This document shows positions 48,690-57,894 of a DNA stretch of 64,000 bases, one piece after another. How positions within the stretch are numbered: the stretch's first letter is position 1; every line of letters begins with the position of its first letter. Source of the DNA: Paenibacillus macquariensis (GTDB lineage Bacteria; Bacillota; Bacilli; Paenibacillales; Paenibacillaceae); NCBI RefSeq assembly GCF_900156375.1, contig NZ_FTNK01000002.1, positions 124,001-188,000 of the forward strand, in the 5' to 3' direction. A program made the translations under genes and the position numbers. Under the pieces are notes generated by a model, which did not search any database, was not told where the DNA came from, and was given only the letters and a program-made list of their open reading frames with translations.

Positions 48690-50102
48690 ATGAGTCCAAT
48701 TCCAGGTCTGGAAACAACAAAAATAGTAACTACTAATGTGGAAGCAGGAAAATTTGGTCTGAAGGATAAACTGGGTTATTTGTTAGGTGATTTCGGTAAT
48801 GATTTCTTCTTTATTCTAGTAAGTTCTTTCTTGATGGTTTATTACACAGATATTTTTGGTATCAGTGCAGCTAGTGTAGGGATACTCTTTTTAATTGCAA
48901 GATTGTGGGATGCGGTTGCGGACGTAACATGGGGTCGTTTCATTGATTCGAGAAAACCTGGTAAACATGGTAAGTTCAAACCTTGGATTTTCAGAATGTC
49001 ATTTCCACTTGTCATTTCTGGGGTAATCATGTTCATACATATTCCAGGAATGTCAGATGGGTTCTATCTAACTTATGCTTTTGTCACATACATTTTATGG
49101 GGAACTTTATACAGTACAGTAAATATTCCTTACGGCTCCATGGCCTCTGTCATAACGAGCGATCCTGTTGAACGTACAAGTTTATCCACCTTTAGATCGA
49201 TGGGGGGGGCCTTGGCGGGTTTAATCGTTAGTGTAGGTGGACCAATGATATTGTTTGTAGACAATAAGGCAGATGCAAGCCGATTTACTTTAGGAGCCAT
49301 TATCTTCGGAATTCTATCTATTGCTTGTTATATGGGGTGTTATAAATTATCTACTGAACGTGTTGTTAGTTCTGAAACTACCGTTCAAAAAACTAATTTA
49401 AGTGTAACTTTAAAAGGTATTGTGAAAAACAAACCACTCCTTACTATTCTATCAGCATCACTCATTTTCTTGATGGGTAGCATGCTTATGGGTGCAGTAA
49501 GCGTGTATTTGTATAAAGATTATTTTGGGAACGCAGCGTTATTAAGTATCGTAGGACTTGTTCAAATGGCTGCGATGTTCATTGTCTTTCCGTTAGCCAA
49601 ACCTTTGGTAGCTAGATTTGGTAAAAAGGAAATAGCAGCAGTGGGTATGTTACTTTCAGCCATTGTATATCTTCTTTTATATTGCTTACCCAACTTAACT
49701 GCAATCCAATTTATGGCGATTGCAGCTGTGGGTGGGTTTGGATATGCATTCTTTAGTGTAGTGGTTTGGGCGTTCGTAACAGACGTGATCGATTATCATG
49801 AATATTTAACTGGTTTACGAGAAGACGGAACCGTGTATTCTGTATATTCATTTGCTCGTAAAGTGGGTCAAGCGATTGCAGGTGGTCTCGGCGGTTTTGC
49901 GTTGACGTCCGTGGGATATGATGCAACGCTCAAGGTACAAACACAAGACGCATTAAATGGAATTCATATGATAGCTACTTTAGTACCAGGAATTGTATTC
50001 CTAGTGGTTTTCATCATAATAGCCTTCCTATACCCATTATCTAAGAAACGTACAACCCAACTTACGATGGATTTAGCTAGCAAAAGAGGAAACAAAGAGT
50101 AG
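48690..50102 (+). CDS. GPH-family glycoside/glucuronide:cation symporter
   Basis: 470 residues, 12 membrane segments. GPH (glycoside-pentoside-hexuronide) marks: LGYLLGDFGNDFFF near 31-44, ARLWDAVADVTWGRFIDS near 70-87, and GKFKPWIFR near 96. With uidA directly upstream it is the functional match of E. coli UidB, the glucuronide importer. Substrate is inferred from context. GGAGG precedes the ATG. A perfect 12-base hairpin follows the gene. Confidence 0.88.
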   Translation: MSPIPGLETTKIVTTNVEAGKFGLKDKLGYLLGDFGNDFFFILVSSFLMVYYTDIFGISAASVGILFLIARLWDAVADVTWGRFIDSRKPGKHGKFKPWIFRMSFPLVISGVIMFIHIPGMSDGFYLTYAFVTYILWGTLYSTVNIPYGSMASVITSDPVERTSLSTFRSMGGALAGLIVSVGGPMILFVDNKADASRFTLGAIIFGILSIACYMGCYKLSTERVVSSETTVQKTNLSVTLKGIVKNKPLLTILSASLIFLMGSMLMGAVSVYLYKDYFGNAALLSIVGLVQMAAMFIVFPLAKPLVARFGKKEIAAVGMLLSAIVYLLLYCLPNLTAIQFMAIAAVGGFGYAFFSVVVWAFVTDVIDYHEYLTGLREDGTVYSVYSFARKVGQAIAGGLGGFALTSVGYDATLKVQTQDALNGIHMIATLVPGIVFLVVFIIIAFLYPLSKKRTTQLTMDLASKRGNKE

Positions 50103-50111
50103 GTTGAATTC

Positions 50112-50154
50112 CCGTCATATGGGCCTACTTTATGAGGAGTGCCCCATATGACGG
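50112..50154 (+). terminator. Intercistronic hairpin after the transporter
   Basis: CCGTCATATGGG and CCCATATGACGG are perfect 12-base arms. No T run follows, so it may process or protect mRNA rather than terminate. Confidence 0.5.
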
Positions 50155-50178
50155 ATGAAAAAAAAGGAGTAGTTACAA

Positions 50179-51066
50179 ATGAATAATAATTTAATGATTT
50201 CGGGGTTTTCAGATGAAATCTCGTCTGATTTCAATACTCAGCTTGAGGTAGTAACAACACTAGGAATGCAATATATTTCTTTACGAGGTATCGATGGAAG
50301 AAACATCGGAGATTTTACTGTAGATGAGATTAAGGAGCTTGTACTACCTCGGCTTCACAAATGGCGTGTGGGTATTTCCTCCATTGGATCTCCCATTGGC
50401 AAAGTGTTCATCAACGATGAAGCGGGATTTGCCAACCAAAAGGTTATGTTAGATAGGCTGTGTCAGATTAGCAATTTATTAAATTGTAAATATATCCGAA
50501 TATTCAGCTTCTATATTCCAGAAGGAGAGAATGCAGATCAATATCGAGATGAAGTCATAAATAAGTTAAAGGAATATGCCGCTATCGCGAGACAATACGA
50601 TGTTATCTTATTACATGAGAATGAAAAGGATATCTTTGGCGACATTGCAAGACGCTGTTACGAAATTATTAAAGGGGTTGATGCAGCACATTTTAAGGCC
50701 ATTTTTGATTTTGCTAACTTTGTACAGTGCGATGAGGATACACAAGAGTGCTACGAGCTGCTTAAAGAGGAAATTGTTTATATTCACATAAAAGATGCTG
50801 TTTCAACAACCAGCCAAAATGTTGTGTGTGGCACAGGCGAAGGGAAAATACCAGAGATCTTAGCGCAAGCAATTGAAAGCGGATACAAGGGATTTCTAAC
50901 ATTAGAACCACACTTAGTTTTATTCGATTCATTAAAAGATTTAGAGCTTGAGGACGCTTCTGAAGTAATAAAGGACAACAATGGACTAGATGGCGCGGAC
51001 GGTTATCGGATTCAATATGAGTCACTACTACAAATCCTTGAACGTATAGAGGGTAGGGGGAAATAA
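50179..51066 (+). CDS. TIM-barrel sugar isomerase/epimerase (first copy)
   Basis: 295 residues of the xylose-isomerase-like/AP-endonuclease-2 family. Typical metal-ligand segments are ILLHENEKDIFGD near 148, FKAIFDFANFVQ near 175, VYIHIKDAV near 203 and GFLTLEPHL near 240. The family includes hydroxypyruvate isomerase, keto-sugar epimerases such as YcjR, and 3-keto-glycoside lyases. AAAGGAG precedes the ATG. Its last base overlaps the next start, so it is coupled to the Gfo/Idh gene, which hints at joint work on a 3-keto sugar. Confidence 0.82.
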   Translation: MNNNLMISGFSDEISSDFNTQLEVVTTLGMQYISLRGIDGRNIGDFTVDEIKELVLPRLHKWRVGISSIGSPIGKVFINDEAGFANQKVMLDRLCQISNLLNCKYIRIFSFYIPEGENADQYRDEVINKLKEYAAIARQYDVILLHENEKDIFGDIARRCYEIIKGVDAAHFKAIFDFANFVQCDEDTQECYELLKEEIVYIHIKDAVSTTSQNVVCGTGEGKIPEILAQAIESGYKGFLTLEPHLVLFDSLKDLELEDASEVIKDNNGLDGADGYRIQYESLLQILERIEGRGK

Positions 51067-52226
51067 TGATGAACAACGTAAAATTAGGAATTATCGGTAT
51101 TGGTGCTGAAGGTGGGTTATACGCTGGATTTTTAGCGGAAGGCAAAGTTAACAACATGGTAATTGGGGCTATTTGTGATATCGACCCAGATAAAAAGGCA
51201 ATGTGTGCAGAGAAGTATCCGGACATTCCTTTCTATGACAACTACATCGACATGCTTGATAGCAATGATGTTGATGCTATCGTAACTTGTGTTCCTCACT
51301 ATTTGCACCCCGAGATGGGCATTAATGCATTAAAGAGAAACATCCACGCGTTGGTAGAAAAACCTGCGGGTGTGTATACGAAACAGGTTCAAGAATTAAA
51401 TGAATATGCAGCTACAAAACCTGAGCTGACCTTTGCTATTTTCTTCAATCAGAGAACTAATCCACTCTATCAAAAACTTAAAGATTTGATTGATAGTGGT
51501 GAAATTGGTGAGATCCGCCGGACGAACTGGTTGATTACAACATGGTGGAGACCGCAAGGTTACTATGATCAAAGTGAGTGGAGAGCAACTTGGGGCGGCG
51601 AAGGCGGCGGTGTACTTGTTAACCAAGCACCACATCAATTAGATTTGCTTCAGTGGATTTGCGGTATGCCGAATAAGGTATATTCCAATGTGAAATATGG
51701 TTACCAAAGAAAGATTGCGGTTGAGGATGAAGTAACTGCTATGTTTGACTACGAGAATGGGGCGACGGGTGTATTTATTACCTGTACACATGACATTCTG
51801 GGTACGGATAGGTTCGAAATTTTAGGCGATAAAGGTAAAATCGTAGTTGATGACAGCAAGAAGATTACGATAAAACGACTCATTAAACCTGAGGCTGAAA
51901 TGAGTTCTAGCATGAGCATGCAGGATGTTATGAAAATTTTCATGGGCCAAGGTGCATCTGAAATATATAGTGAGGAAGTTCTCGAATTTGAAAGTGTATG
52001 GGGTGCCCAGCATATAGCCGTATTAGAAAACTTTGCAGCAAATATTGTAGACGGGACACCATTAATCGCGCCTGGTAGCGATGGTATACATGGTGTTAGA
52101 TTAGCAAATGCCATCCATCTTTCTAGCTTTTTAGGTAAACAAGTAGAGATTCCATTTGATGAAGATCTATATTTAGCTGAATTAAACAAAAAAATTGAAG
52201 ATGAAAAAGTAATTCATAGTATTTAG
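51066..52226 (+). CDS. Gfo/Idh/MocA dehydrogenase (first copy)
   Basis: 386 residues. N-terminal Rossmann loop LGIIGIGAEGGLYAGF, the VEKPAG motif near 99 carrying the catalytic Lys, and GGGVLVNQAPHQLDLLQWI near 180 with the family His. Such enzymes oxidise ring hydroxyls (often C3) of sugars or glycosides with NAD(P). Two in-frame ATGs (51066, 51069) follow a GGGGG run. It sits between two TIM-barrel isomerase genes and a second Gfo/Idh gene. A uronate-type substrate is inferred from uidA. Confidence 0.85.
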   Translation: MMNNVKLGIIGIGAEGGLYAGFLAEGKVNNMVIGAICDIDPDKKAMCAEKYPDIPFYDNYIDMLDSNDVDAIVTCVPHYLHPEMGINALKRNIHALVEKPAGVYTKQVQELNEYAATKPELTFAIFFNQRTNPLYQKLKDLIDSGEIGEIRRTNWLITTWWRPQGYYDQSEWRATWGGEGGGVLVNQAPHQLDLLQWICGMPNKVYSNVKYGYQRKIAVEDEVTAMFDYENGATGVFITCTHDILGTDRFEILGDKGKIVVDDSKKITIKRLIKPEAEMSSSMSMQDVMKIFMGQGASEIYSEEVLEFESVWGAQHIAVLENFAANIVDGTPLIAPGSDGIHGVRLANAIHLSSFLGKQVEIPFDEDLYLAELNKKIEDEKVIHSI

Positions 52227-52268
52227 TTTAAATAGTTTAAGTGATAGGTTTCCAAGGAGGATGGAATT

Positions 52269-53282
52269 TTGATAAAAGCTGCTGTTATTGGACTTGGGGA
52301 TATATCTAACATTCACATCCCGGCTATTCAAGCCAACCCAAATATTGAGCTTGTAGCAGTCTGCGATCGGGATGAAACATTAAGGGATACCCTGCCAGGC
52401 GTGAGTTTTTATACAGATCTTCATGATATGTTAGAACAAGAAACACTGGATTGCGTTCATATTTGTTTACCACATTATCTTCACCTACCTGCGACGAAAG
52501 CCTGTGTGGAAAAAGGTGTTCATGTATTTCTTGAAAAGCCTTTGGCATTAAACGCTGATGAGGGGCTAACCTTAGTAAAGCTAGAGGAAGACTATAAGGA
52601 TGTTAAAATTTGCGTGTGTCTACAAAATCGATTTAATGAGACTTTCGTAAAGATTCAAGAGATTGTCCAGAGTAAACAATATGGAAATGTTGTGGGTATC
52701 AAGGGATTGGTTACCTGGTCTAGACCGCAGTCTTATTATGATGTTAAGCCGTGGCGCGGAAGTATGAAGTATGCAGGCGGTGGAGTCATGATTAACCAAT
52801 CTATCCACACTTTGGACTTAATGCAGTTGTTAGGCGGTGAAATAGAGTCCATTAGAGGCTCTATTGATAACTTATTGGACTATGACATTGAAGTTGAAGA
52901 TACAGCTACAGCTCATATTCAGTTCGTAAACGGCGCAAGGGGATTATATTATGCAACGATCGCTAACACAGGTAATTCCAGCGTTGAGCTTCAGGTGCTC
53001 TTTGAGAATGGCGAACTAACCATCAAAGATAGCGTACTAACTAGGCTTAATGCACAGGGTGAAAAGGAAGATTTGATTGAAGATACAAAGCTACTTGGTA
53101 CTAAATCCTATTACGGGGCAAGCCATGTGAGTTTGATTAATCAATTCTATTCCTGTATAGCAAATAACGTTCAGGATTATGTTCATGTGAAGGACGCACT
53201 TATTGCAATGAAAATGATAGATACCATTCGTAAATCTTCTGAAGTAAAAAGAACAATGAATATGGAGGGTTTAATACAATGA
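52269..53282 (+). CDS. Gfo/Idh/MocA dehydrogenase (second copy)
   Basis: 337 residues from TTG 52269, with AAGGAGG 8 bases upstream. Rossmann loop AVIGLGDISNIHIPAI, FLEKPLALN near 92 with the catalytic Lys, and GGGVMINQSIHTLDLMQLL near 171. It is distinct from the preceding copy (shorter, different C-terminus), so it may catalyse the opposite redox step of the same route. It overlaps the next gene by 4 bases (ATGA). Confidence 0.85.
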   Translation: MIKAAVIGLGDISNIHIPAIQANPNIELVAVCDRDETLRDTLPGVSFYTDLHDMLEQETLDCVHICLPHYLHLPATKACVEKGVHVFLEKPLALNADEGLTLVKLEEDYKDVKICVCLQNRFNETFVKIQEIVQSKQYGNVVGIKGLVTWSRPQSYYDVKPWRGSMKYAGGGVMINQSIHTLDLMQLLGGEIESIRGSIDNLLDYDIEVEDTATAHIQFVNGARGLYYATIANTGNSSVELQVLFENGELTIKDSVLTRLNAQGEKEDLIEDTKLLGTKSYYGASHVSLINQFYSCIANNVQDYVHVKDALIAMKMIDTIRKSSEVKRTMNMEGLIQ

Positions 53283-54139
53283 AAAAAGGTAAAATCGGTG
53301 TGCAAATGATGATGCTCAGAGGCAAAGTCGAAGAGATCGGCGTATATGAGACGATGAGGACATTAAATGAGCTTGGGTACCACTGTGTAGAGGTATCACA
53401 AATACCAATGACAACAGAAAATGTAGCTGAGATGAAGAGAGCTAGTATAGATTTCGATATTGAAATTGCGGCTCTTTCCGCGGCTTTAGAGCCAATGCTA
53501 CCTGGTGCACCGGGCGAGACGCTGACACATGATTTCGATAAAATTGTTAACGATTGCAAAACGTTAGATTGTCATTTCTTGCGAATCGGCATGTTGCCAT
53601 TAAACGTCATGGGTCATAAAGATAAAATCATGGAGTTCATTGGAAAAGTTGAAATGATGGCAATTAAATTAGCTGAACATGGCATTGAATTGTACTATCA
53701 TACCCATCATCTTGAATTCCAGAAATATGATGGTGAATATCTATTGGACATGATAAAAAATAATACATCTAAACTTGGATTTGAATTAGATGTTCACTGG
53801 ATTCAAAGAGCTGGCGAAAATCCAGTCGAGGTTGTTAAGAAATATGGTGGTCGTATTTCTCTATTACATTTGAAGGATTATCGAATTGGACAGATGGATT
53901 TAAGTAAAGTAGATTTCAAAGATATTGCTAAATTCATGCATATCTTCACGAATACAATTGAATTTGCAGAAGTTGGTGAGGGTAACCTTGATATGCCAGC
54001 TATTATTGATGCCGGTCTTGAGCATGGTGCACAGTATTTCTTTGTTGAGCAAGACGATCTGTACGGTCGAGATCCATTTGATTGCTTGGAGACGTCTCGT
54101 AACAACTTGAGAGAAATGGGTTATGCTGATTGGTTTTAA
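53279..54139 (+). CDS. TIM-barrel sugar isomerase/epimerase (second copy)
   Basis: 286 residues of the xylose-isomerase-like family: HGIELYYHTHHLEFQKYDG near 138, KLGFELDVHWIQRAGENP near 165, ISLLHLKDYRIGQ near 194 and FFVEQDDLYGRDPFD near 260 hold the metal ligands. It resembles the proteins that accompany Gfo/Idh dehydrogenases in 3-keto-glycoside and levoglucosan degradation. Translationally coupled to the second dehydrogenase. An isomerase, epimerase or lyase role is possible. Confidence 0.82.
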   Translation: MKKGKIGVQMMMLRGKVEEIGVYETMRTLNELGYHCVEVSQIPMTTENVAEMKRASIDFDIEIAALSAALEPMLPGAPGETLTHDFDKIVNDCKTLDCHFLRIGMLPLNVMGHKDKIMEFIGKVEMMAIKLAEHGIELYYHTHHLEFQKYDGEYLLDMIKNNTSKLGFELDVHWIQRAGENPVEVVKKYGGRISLLHLKDYRIGQMDLSKVDFKDIAKFMHIFTNTIEFAEVGEGNLDMPAIIDAGLEHGAQYFFVEQDDLYGRDPFDCLETSRNNLREMGYADWF

Positions 54140-54169
54140 GTTGTATATATAAATAGGGAGTGTGAGGGA

Positions 54170-54589
54170 GTGGTTCAGGATTGTATTTACTGTGCTGATG
54201 ATGGTAGGTTAGAGAATCTCATGATAGAAATAGATAAGCTTCGGGTTTCGAGGGTGTTGTTATTTAGAGAACAGACGTATAAAGGAAGATGTGTTGTAGC
54301 GCTGAATGAACATCAGAAGGAATTATTCCATCTATCTCAAGAAGTACAAGATGACTACATGAGAGATGTTGCACAAGTGGCACGTGCAGTAGAGCAAGCC
54401 TTCTCAGCGGACAAGATAAATTATGGTGCGTTTGGAGATAACATGCCTCATGTTCATTTTCATATTGTACCTAAACAAAAAAATGGACCTGAGTGGGGAA
54501 CTATGTTTGAGATGAATCCTTCTGCAAATAAGCAGCTCACTAAGGAAGAATATCAAGATATTATTGATCAAATAAAAAGTCATTTGTAG
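54170..54589 (+). CDS. HIT family hydrolase
   Basis: 139 residues from GTG 54170, with GGGAG 9 bases upstream. The HIT signature HVHFHIVP is near residue 103, and the N-terminal DCIYCADD resembles the CxxC zinc pair of many HIT proteins. The family hydrolyses or transfers nucleoside monophosphates. Link to sugar metabolism is unclear; a Gal-1-P uridylyltransferase-like role on a sugar nucleotide cannot be excluded. It ends the run and is followed by a terminator. Confidence 0.88.
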   Translation: MVQDCIYCADDGRLENLMIEIDKLRVSRVLLFREQTYKGRCVVALNEHQKELFHLSQEVQDDYMRDVAQVARAVEQAFSADKINYGAFGDNMPHVHFHIVPKQKNGPEWGTMFEMNPSANKQLTKEEYQDIIDQIKSHL

Positions 54590-54638
54590 GATAGTTATCG
54601 TTAGTGTTGGCGGACAGTGAACATAGTAATCAATTAAT

Positions 54639-54689
54639 ATATGAAAAGGTAATTCTTATCGTGTAATGCGGAGAATTACCTTTTCATAT
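54639..54689. terminator. Bidirectional terminator
   Basis: Perfect 18-base arms (54639-54656 and 54672-54689) between the HIT gene and the convergent LacI gene. Confidence 0.88.
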
Positions 54690-54694
54690 TTATA

Positions 54695-55690
54695 TTAGGA
54701 AAGAGAGTTTTCGTATGTGGTGGAGGCACGTACAACCAGTTCTGGTTCTAAGTGGACGGTTCTAATCGAATTTGGATCTTTAATAAGTTCAAGAATGGTT
54801 TCGACAATGGCAGTTGTCATTGTGGATATGGCAACACCAACCATCGTCATCGGTATTTCTAGGTCTTCCATTTGGGGGAGATTGTCGTAGCTGACGACAG
54901 ACATATCATGGGGTATGGTAAGACCATGTTCACTTACGGCTCGAAGGATTCCTCGAGTCAAATCTATACCGCCGCTGATGACTGCAGTCGGACGTGTTGA
55001 TCGTTCCAGTATCGTGCGTCCGGCTATGTATCCGTCGTGGAATTCTAATCCTTTCATTTGAATAATGGGGTCGTCCTGCATGTGCAGGCCTTGACGTATG
55101 GTCTCGTCCCGAAATGCTTCTATTTTAACGGTTTGTAAAGGATCATGCGACTGAGGTTTGCCTATATATGCAATATCTCTATGACCCAATCCCACCAGAT
55201 GACGAACAGCTAGACGAATGGCTTGGCCTCGATTAACGTCAACTGTGGAGTATGGTGTATAGCCTGCAGCACCATAGGTTAGAATGGGTATTTTCATCTG
55301 ATTTAAGTTGTTATAGCTCGCATTACTATCCCTGTCTCCAAAGATAAGAATGGCGTCCACTTGGTAGCGACGTAAGGTTTCAATCGAGGATTCTATATTG
55401 TTAATCAATAATATCGTGATATATCCTTGTTTCTCAAGTTCCTCGCTAAGCTTTGTTATAAGGGAAGAAAGAGCAACACGTTCGATGGATGGCCATACGA
55501 TGCCAATAGCTCCGCTTTTCTTAGAGACGAGATTTCGAGCTGCGATGTTGGGTTGGTAATCCATATCTTTAGCAATTGAAAGGATATGTTGTTTTGTTTT
55601 GTGTTGTACGAGCGGGCTATCTCTGAGTGCCTTAGAGACAGTGGAGAAGCTAACACCTGCTCGCTCTGCGATATCTTTGATCGTTACCAT
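54695..55690 (-). CDS. LacI family repressor of the uronate/gluconate genes
   Basis: 331 residues. The LacI HTH is at the N-terminus (MVTIKDIAERAGVSFSTVSK), with the hinge NIAARNLVSKKSGAIGIVWP and a periplasmic-binding-like effector domain. GGAGG lies 7 bases before the ATG. It is divergent from the SDR-LarA-gntK-lar operon. The palindrome TAACAACGTTGTTA, with the central CG usual for LacI operators, occurs at that operon's promoter and at gnd, so this protein is the likely repressor of both. The inducer may be a uronate or aldonate. Confidence 0.9.
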   Translation of the reverse strand: MVTIKDIAERAGVSFSTVSKALRDSPLVQHKTKQHILSIAKDMDYQPNIAARNLVSKKSGAIGIVWPSIERVALSSLITKLSEELEKQGYITILLINNIESSIETLRRYQVDAILIFGDRDSNASYNNLNQMKIPILTYGAAGYTPYSTVDVNRGQAIRLAVRHLVGLGHRDIAYIGKPQSHDPLQTVKIEAFRDETIRQGLHMQDDPIIQMKGLEFHDGYIAGRTILERSTRPTAVISGGIDLTRGILRAVSEHGLTIPHDMSVVSYDNLPQMEDLEIPMTMVGVAISTMTTAIVETILELIKDPNSIRTVHLEPELVVRASTTYENSLS

Positions 55691-55786
55691 AGTGGGCCTC
55701 CGTGAGAAATATTTGCGAGTAGTTTCATAAATGATTCATCTATCATAGTATATTTATTTCTTAAATGAAAGCGCCTTAATTTCGAG

Positions 55787-55815
55787 TAGACAATATAAGT
55801 ATATTGGGATATTAT
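55787..55815 (+). promoter_or_regulatory. Promoter of the SDR-lar operon
   Basis: TAGACA, 17 bases, TATTAT. The expected transcription start (about 55822) lies inside the LacI palindrome. Confidence 0.55.
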
Positions 55816-55820
55816 AAAAA

Positions 55821-55834
55821 TAACAACGTTGTTA
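55821..55834 (+). promoter_or_regulatory. LacI-type operator, copy 1
   Basis: TAACAACGTTGTTA, a perfect 14-base palindrome centred on CG, covering the predicted start of transcription of the SDR operon. The same 14 bases recur at 62512. Confidence 0.75.
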
Positions 55835-55858
55835 ATTTGGAGCAGAGGTGGTTTTCTA

Positions 55859-56620
55859 ATGTTTAATCTACAAGATACCGTATCAGTTGTTATCGGAGGT
55901 AATGGTGTTCTGGGCAGTGCCATGGCAGCTGCGCTTGCCGAAGCAGGATCAAAGGTAGCCATCATTGGTCGAGACATGGAGAAAGCCAGATTAGTACGTG
56001 AGAAAATTGAAAGAAACGGCGGCGAAGCGGCTATTTTTGAGGCTGATGCGACAAAGAAAGACGAGCTAGAGTCCGTATTGAACCATGTGTTGTTATGGGG
56101 AGGTCGAGTAGACACCCTTGTTAATGCCTCGGGTACGAACAGTCCAACACCGTTTTTCGATTTGGAAATGGATGAATGGGACCGAATCATGGATGTTAAC
56201 CTTAAGAGCGTAGTACTTGCATGTCAAGTGTTTGGTAAAAAGATGATTGAGCAGTGTAATGGTGGTTCAATTATTAATATATCCTCTGTATCTTCTGCAC
56301 CACCGTTGTCTCGAGTGTTTACTTACTCAGCATCGAAATCAGGAGTCAATAGTGTTACTCAGTTTCTAGCTCGTGAATTTGCACCAGACAGAGTAAGGGT
56401 TAACGCAATCATTCCAGGATTTTTCCCTGCTGAACAAAACAAAAAAATCCTATCACCTGACAGAATAGAATCAATCATGCAACATACCCCAATGAATCGT
56501 TTCGGTGATCCAGAAGAGCTTAAGGGAGCGGTAGTCTACTTGGCTTCATCAAAAGCTTCTTCATTTGTAACCGGTACTTTACTCAGGGTAGATGGTGGAT
56601 TTGGAGCGATGACAATATGA
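55859..56620 (+). CDS. SDR oxidoreductase, probable D-mannonate/D-fructuronate oxidoreductase
   Basis: 253 residues from ATG 55859 (AGAGGTGG upstream); an earlier TTG frame is not needed. Nucleotide loop VIGGNGVLGSAMA, NASG in place of the usual NNAG, Ser/Tyr156/Lys160 (YSASK) and VRVNAIIPGFFPAEQNKK. The last segment matches the PGFFxxEQN pattern of the SDR-type UxuB (YjmF) of Bacillus. It would reduce fructuronate to mannonate. Gluconate 5-dehydrogenase is the main alternative. It overlaps the LarA-like gene by 4 bases (ATGA). Confidence 0.75.
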   Translation: MFNLQDTVSVVIGGNGVLGSAMAAALAEAGSKVAIIGRDMEKARLVREKIERNGGEAAIFEADATKKDELESVLNHVLLWGGRVDTLVNASGTNSPTPFFDLEMDEWDRIMDVNLKSVVLACQVFGKKMIEQCNGGSIINISSVSSAPPLSRVFTYSASKSGVNSVTQFLAREFAPDRVRVNAIIPGFFPAEQNKKILSPDRIESIMQHTPMNRFGDPEELKGAVVYLASSKASSFVTGTLLRVDGGFGAMTI

Positions 56621-57894
56621 GCGACATACTCAGAAAGCTAGTCGAGAACATCCCAATTCCGAAGTTAGTAAAGATTCGACAGTCGTTTGACGACACGATA
56701 CTAGAAGATCCGATTGGAGAATTGATTAAGAGATTGCGGTCTGCAGAATCAAAGTCGGGGATTGTTGCTGGACAGAAGGTTGCAGTAGCTGTCGGAAGCC
56801 GTGGGATTTCTAGAATTGATGAGCTGACCAAGACCGTTATCGACGAACTAAAGAGGATTGGTGCGGAGCCCTTCATTGTACCTTGCATGGGAAGTCATGG
56901 GGGAGCGACGGCAGAAGGGCAGACGGAGGTGCTTGCCCTTCTTGGCATCGACGAGAAACGGATGAACTGTCCGGTTCGATCATCGATGGAGGTTGTTGAG
57001 CTGGATCGTCTACCGAATGGGTTGCCAGTTTATTGCGACAAAATCGCAGCTACGGAGGCTGACGCCATTATCGTCATTAACCGAATCAAGCCGCATACTG
57101 CTTTTCGAGGTGAGATTGAAAGCGGAATGTTTAAGATGATCTCTATCGGACTAGGTAAGCAGAAGGGTGCTGAGGCTTGTCATCAGCTCGGATTTAAATA
57201 TATGGCTGAGAACGTACCCGCTATGGCTCGAGTGATGATCGCCAAGCTTCCGATTGTATATGGAGTGGCGATCGTGGAGAATGCGTACGACCAAATCTGT
57301 CGCATAGAGGTTCTCGGAACAGATATTATGGAGGCAAGAGAGAAGGAACTACTTGTTGAGGCAAAGAGTCGGTTGCCACAAATTCTATTCTCTGAGCTTG
57401 ATGTACTTGTTATTGATTACATCGGTAAGAACATAAGTGGAGATGGAGCCGATCCGAATATCACGGGTAGATATCCGACACCGTATGCACATGGGGGACC
57501 TGAGGTAAATAAGATGGTTGTCCTCGATCTGACACCAGAATCTGAGGGTAATGCCAATGGTGTTGGCACAGCCGATTTCACAACGAGTCGCTTAGTTAGT
57601 AAGACGGATTGGCCTAGCACTTATGCCAATGGGCTAACATCAACGGTGTGTGCACCTACGAAACAGGCAACAACGCTTGCGGATGATCGTGATGCTATCA
57701 AAGCTGCGATCAAAACCTGTAACATTTTAGATTATACACAGTGCAAACTGATTCGCATTCGTGACACGCTTCATCTTGGTACCATTGAAATTTCCGAAGC
57801 GCTCCTTGAGGAAGCTAGAAGAAATCCACGCATTGAAATTTTGGAAGGACCTTATGAGTGGGAATTTGACGAGGAAGGATACTTACCTAAATGA
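56617..57894 (+). CDS. LarA-superfamily nickel-pincer racemase/epimerase, probable gluconate 2-epimerase
   Basis: 425 residues, the LarA size. The four active residues of lactate racemase (recalled as His108, His174, Lys184 and His200 in L. plantarum) have counterparts: His94 (GSHGG), His160 (IKPHTAF), Lys173 (SGMFK) and His189 (EACHQLG). The last two keep exactly the 16-residue spacing, and the His160-Lys173 spacing is 3 longer. Lys173 would hold the nickel-pincer cofactor made by LarB, LarC and LarE, encoded downstream. With a mannonate-type SDR before and gluconokinase after, coupled by ATGA overlaps, C2 epimerisation of mannonate to gluconate is the best inference. Other 2-hydroxy acids are possible. 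Confidence 0.8.
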   Translation: MSDILRKLVENIPIPKLVKIRQSFDDTILEDPIGELIKRLRSAESKSGIVAGQKVAVAVGSRGISRIDELTKTVIDELKRIGAEPFIVPCMGSHGGATAEGQTEVLALLGIDEKRMNCPVRSSMEVVELDRLPNGLPVYCDKIAATEADAIIVINRIKPHTAFRGEIESGMFKMISIGLGKQKGAEACHQLGFKYMAENVPAMARVMIAKLPIVYGVAIVENAYDQICRIEVLGTDIMEAREKELLVEAKSRLPQILFSELDVLVIDYIGKNISGDGADPNITGRYPTPYAHGGPEVNKMVVLDLTPESEGNANGVGTADFTTSRLVSKTDWPSTYANGLTSTVCAPTKQATTLADDRDAIKAAIKTCNILDYTQCKLIRIRDTLHLGTIEISEALLEEARRNPRIEILEGPYEWEFDEEGYLPK

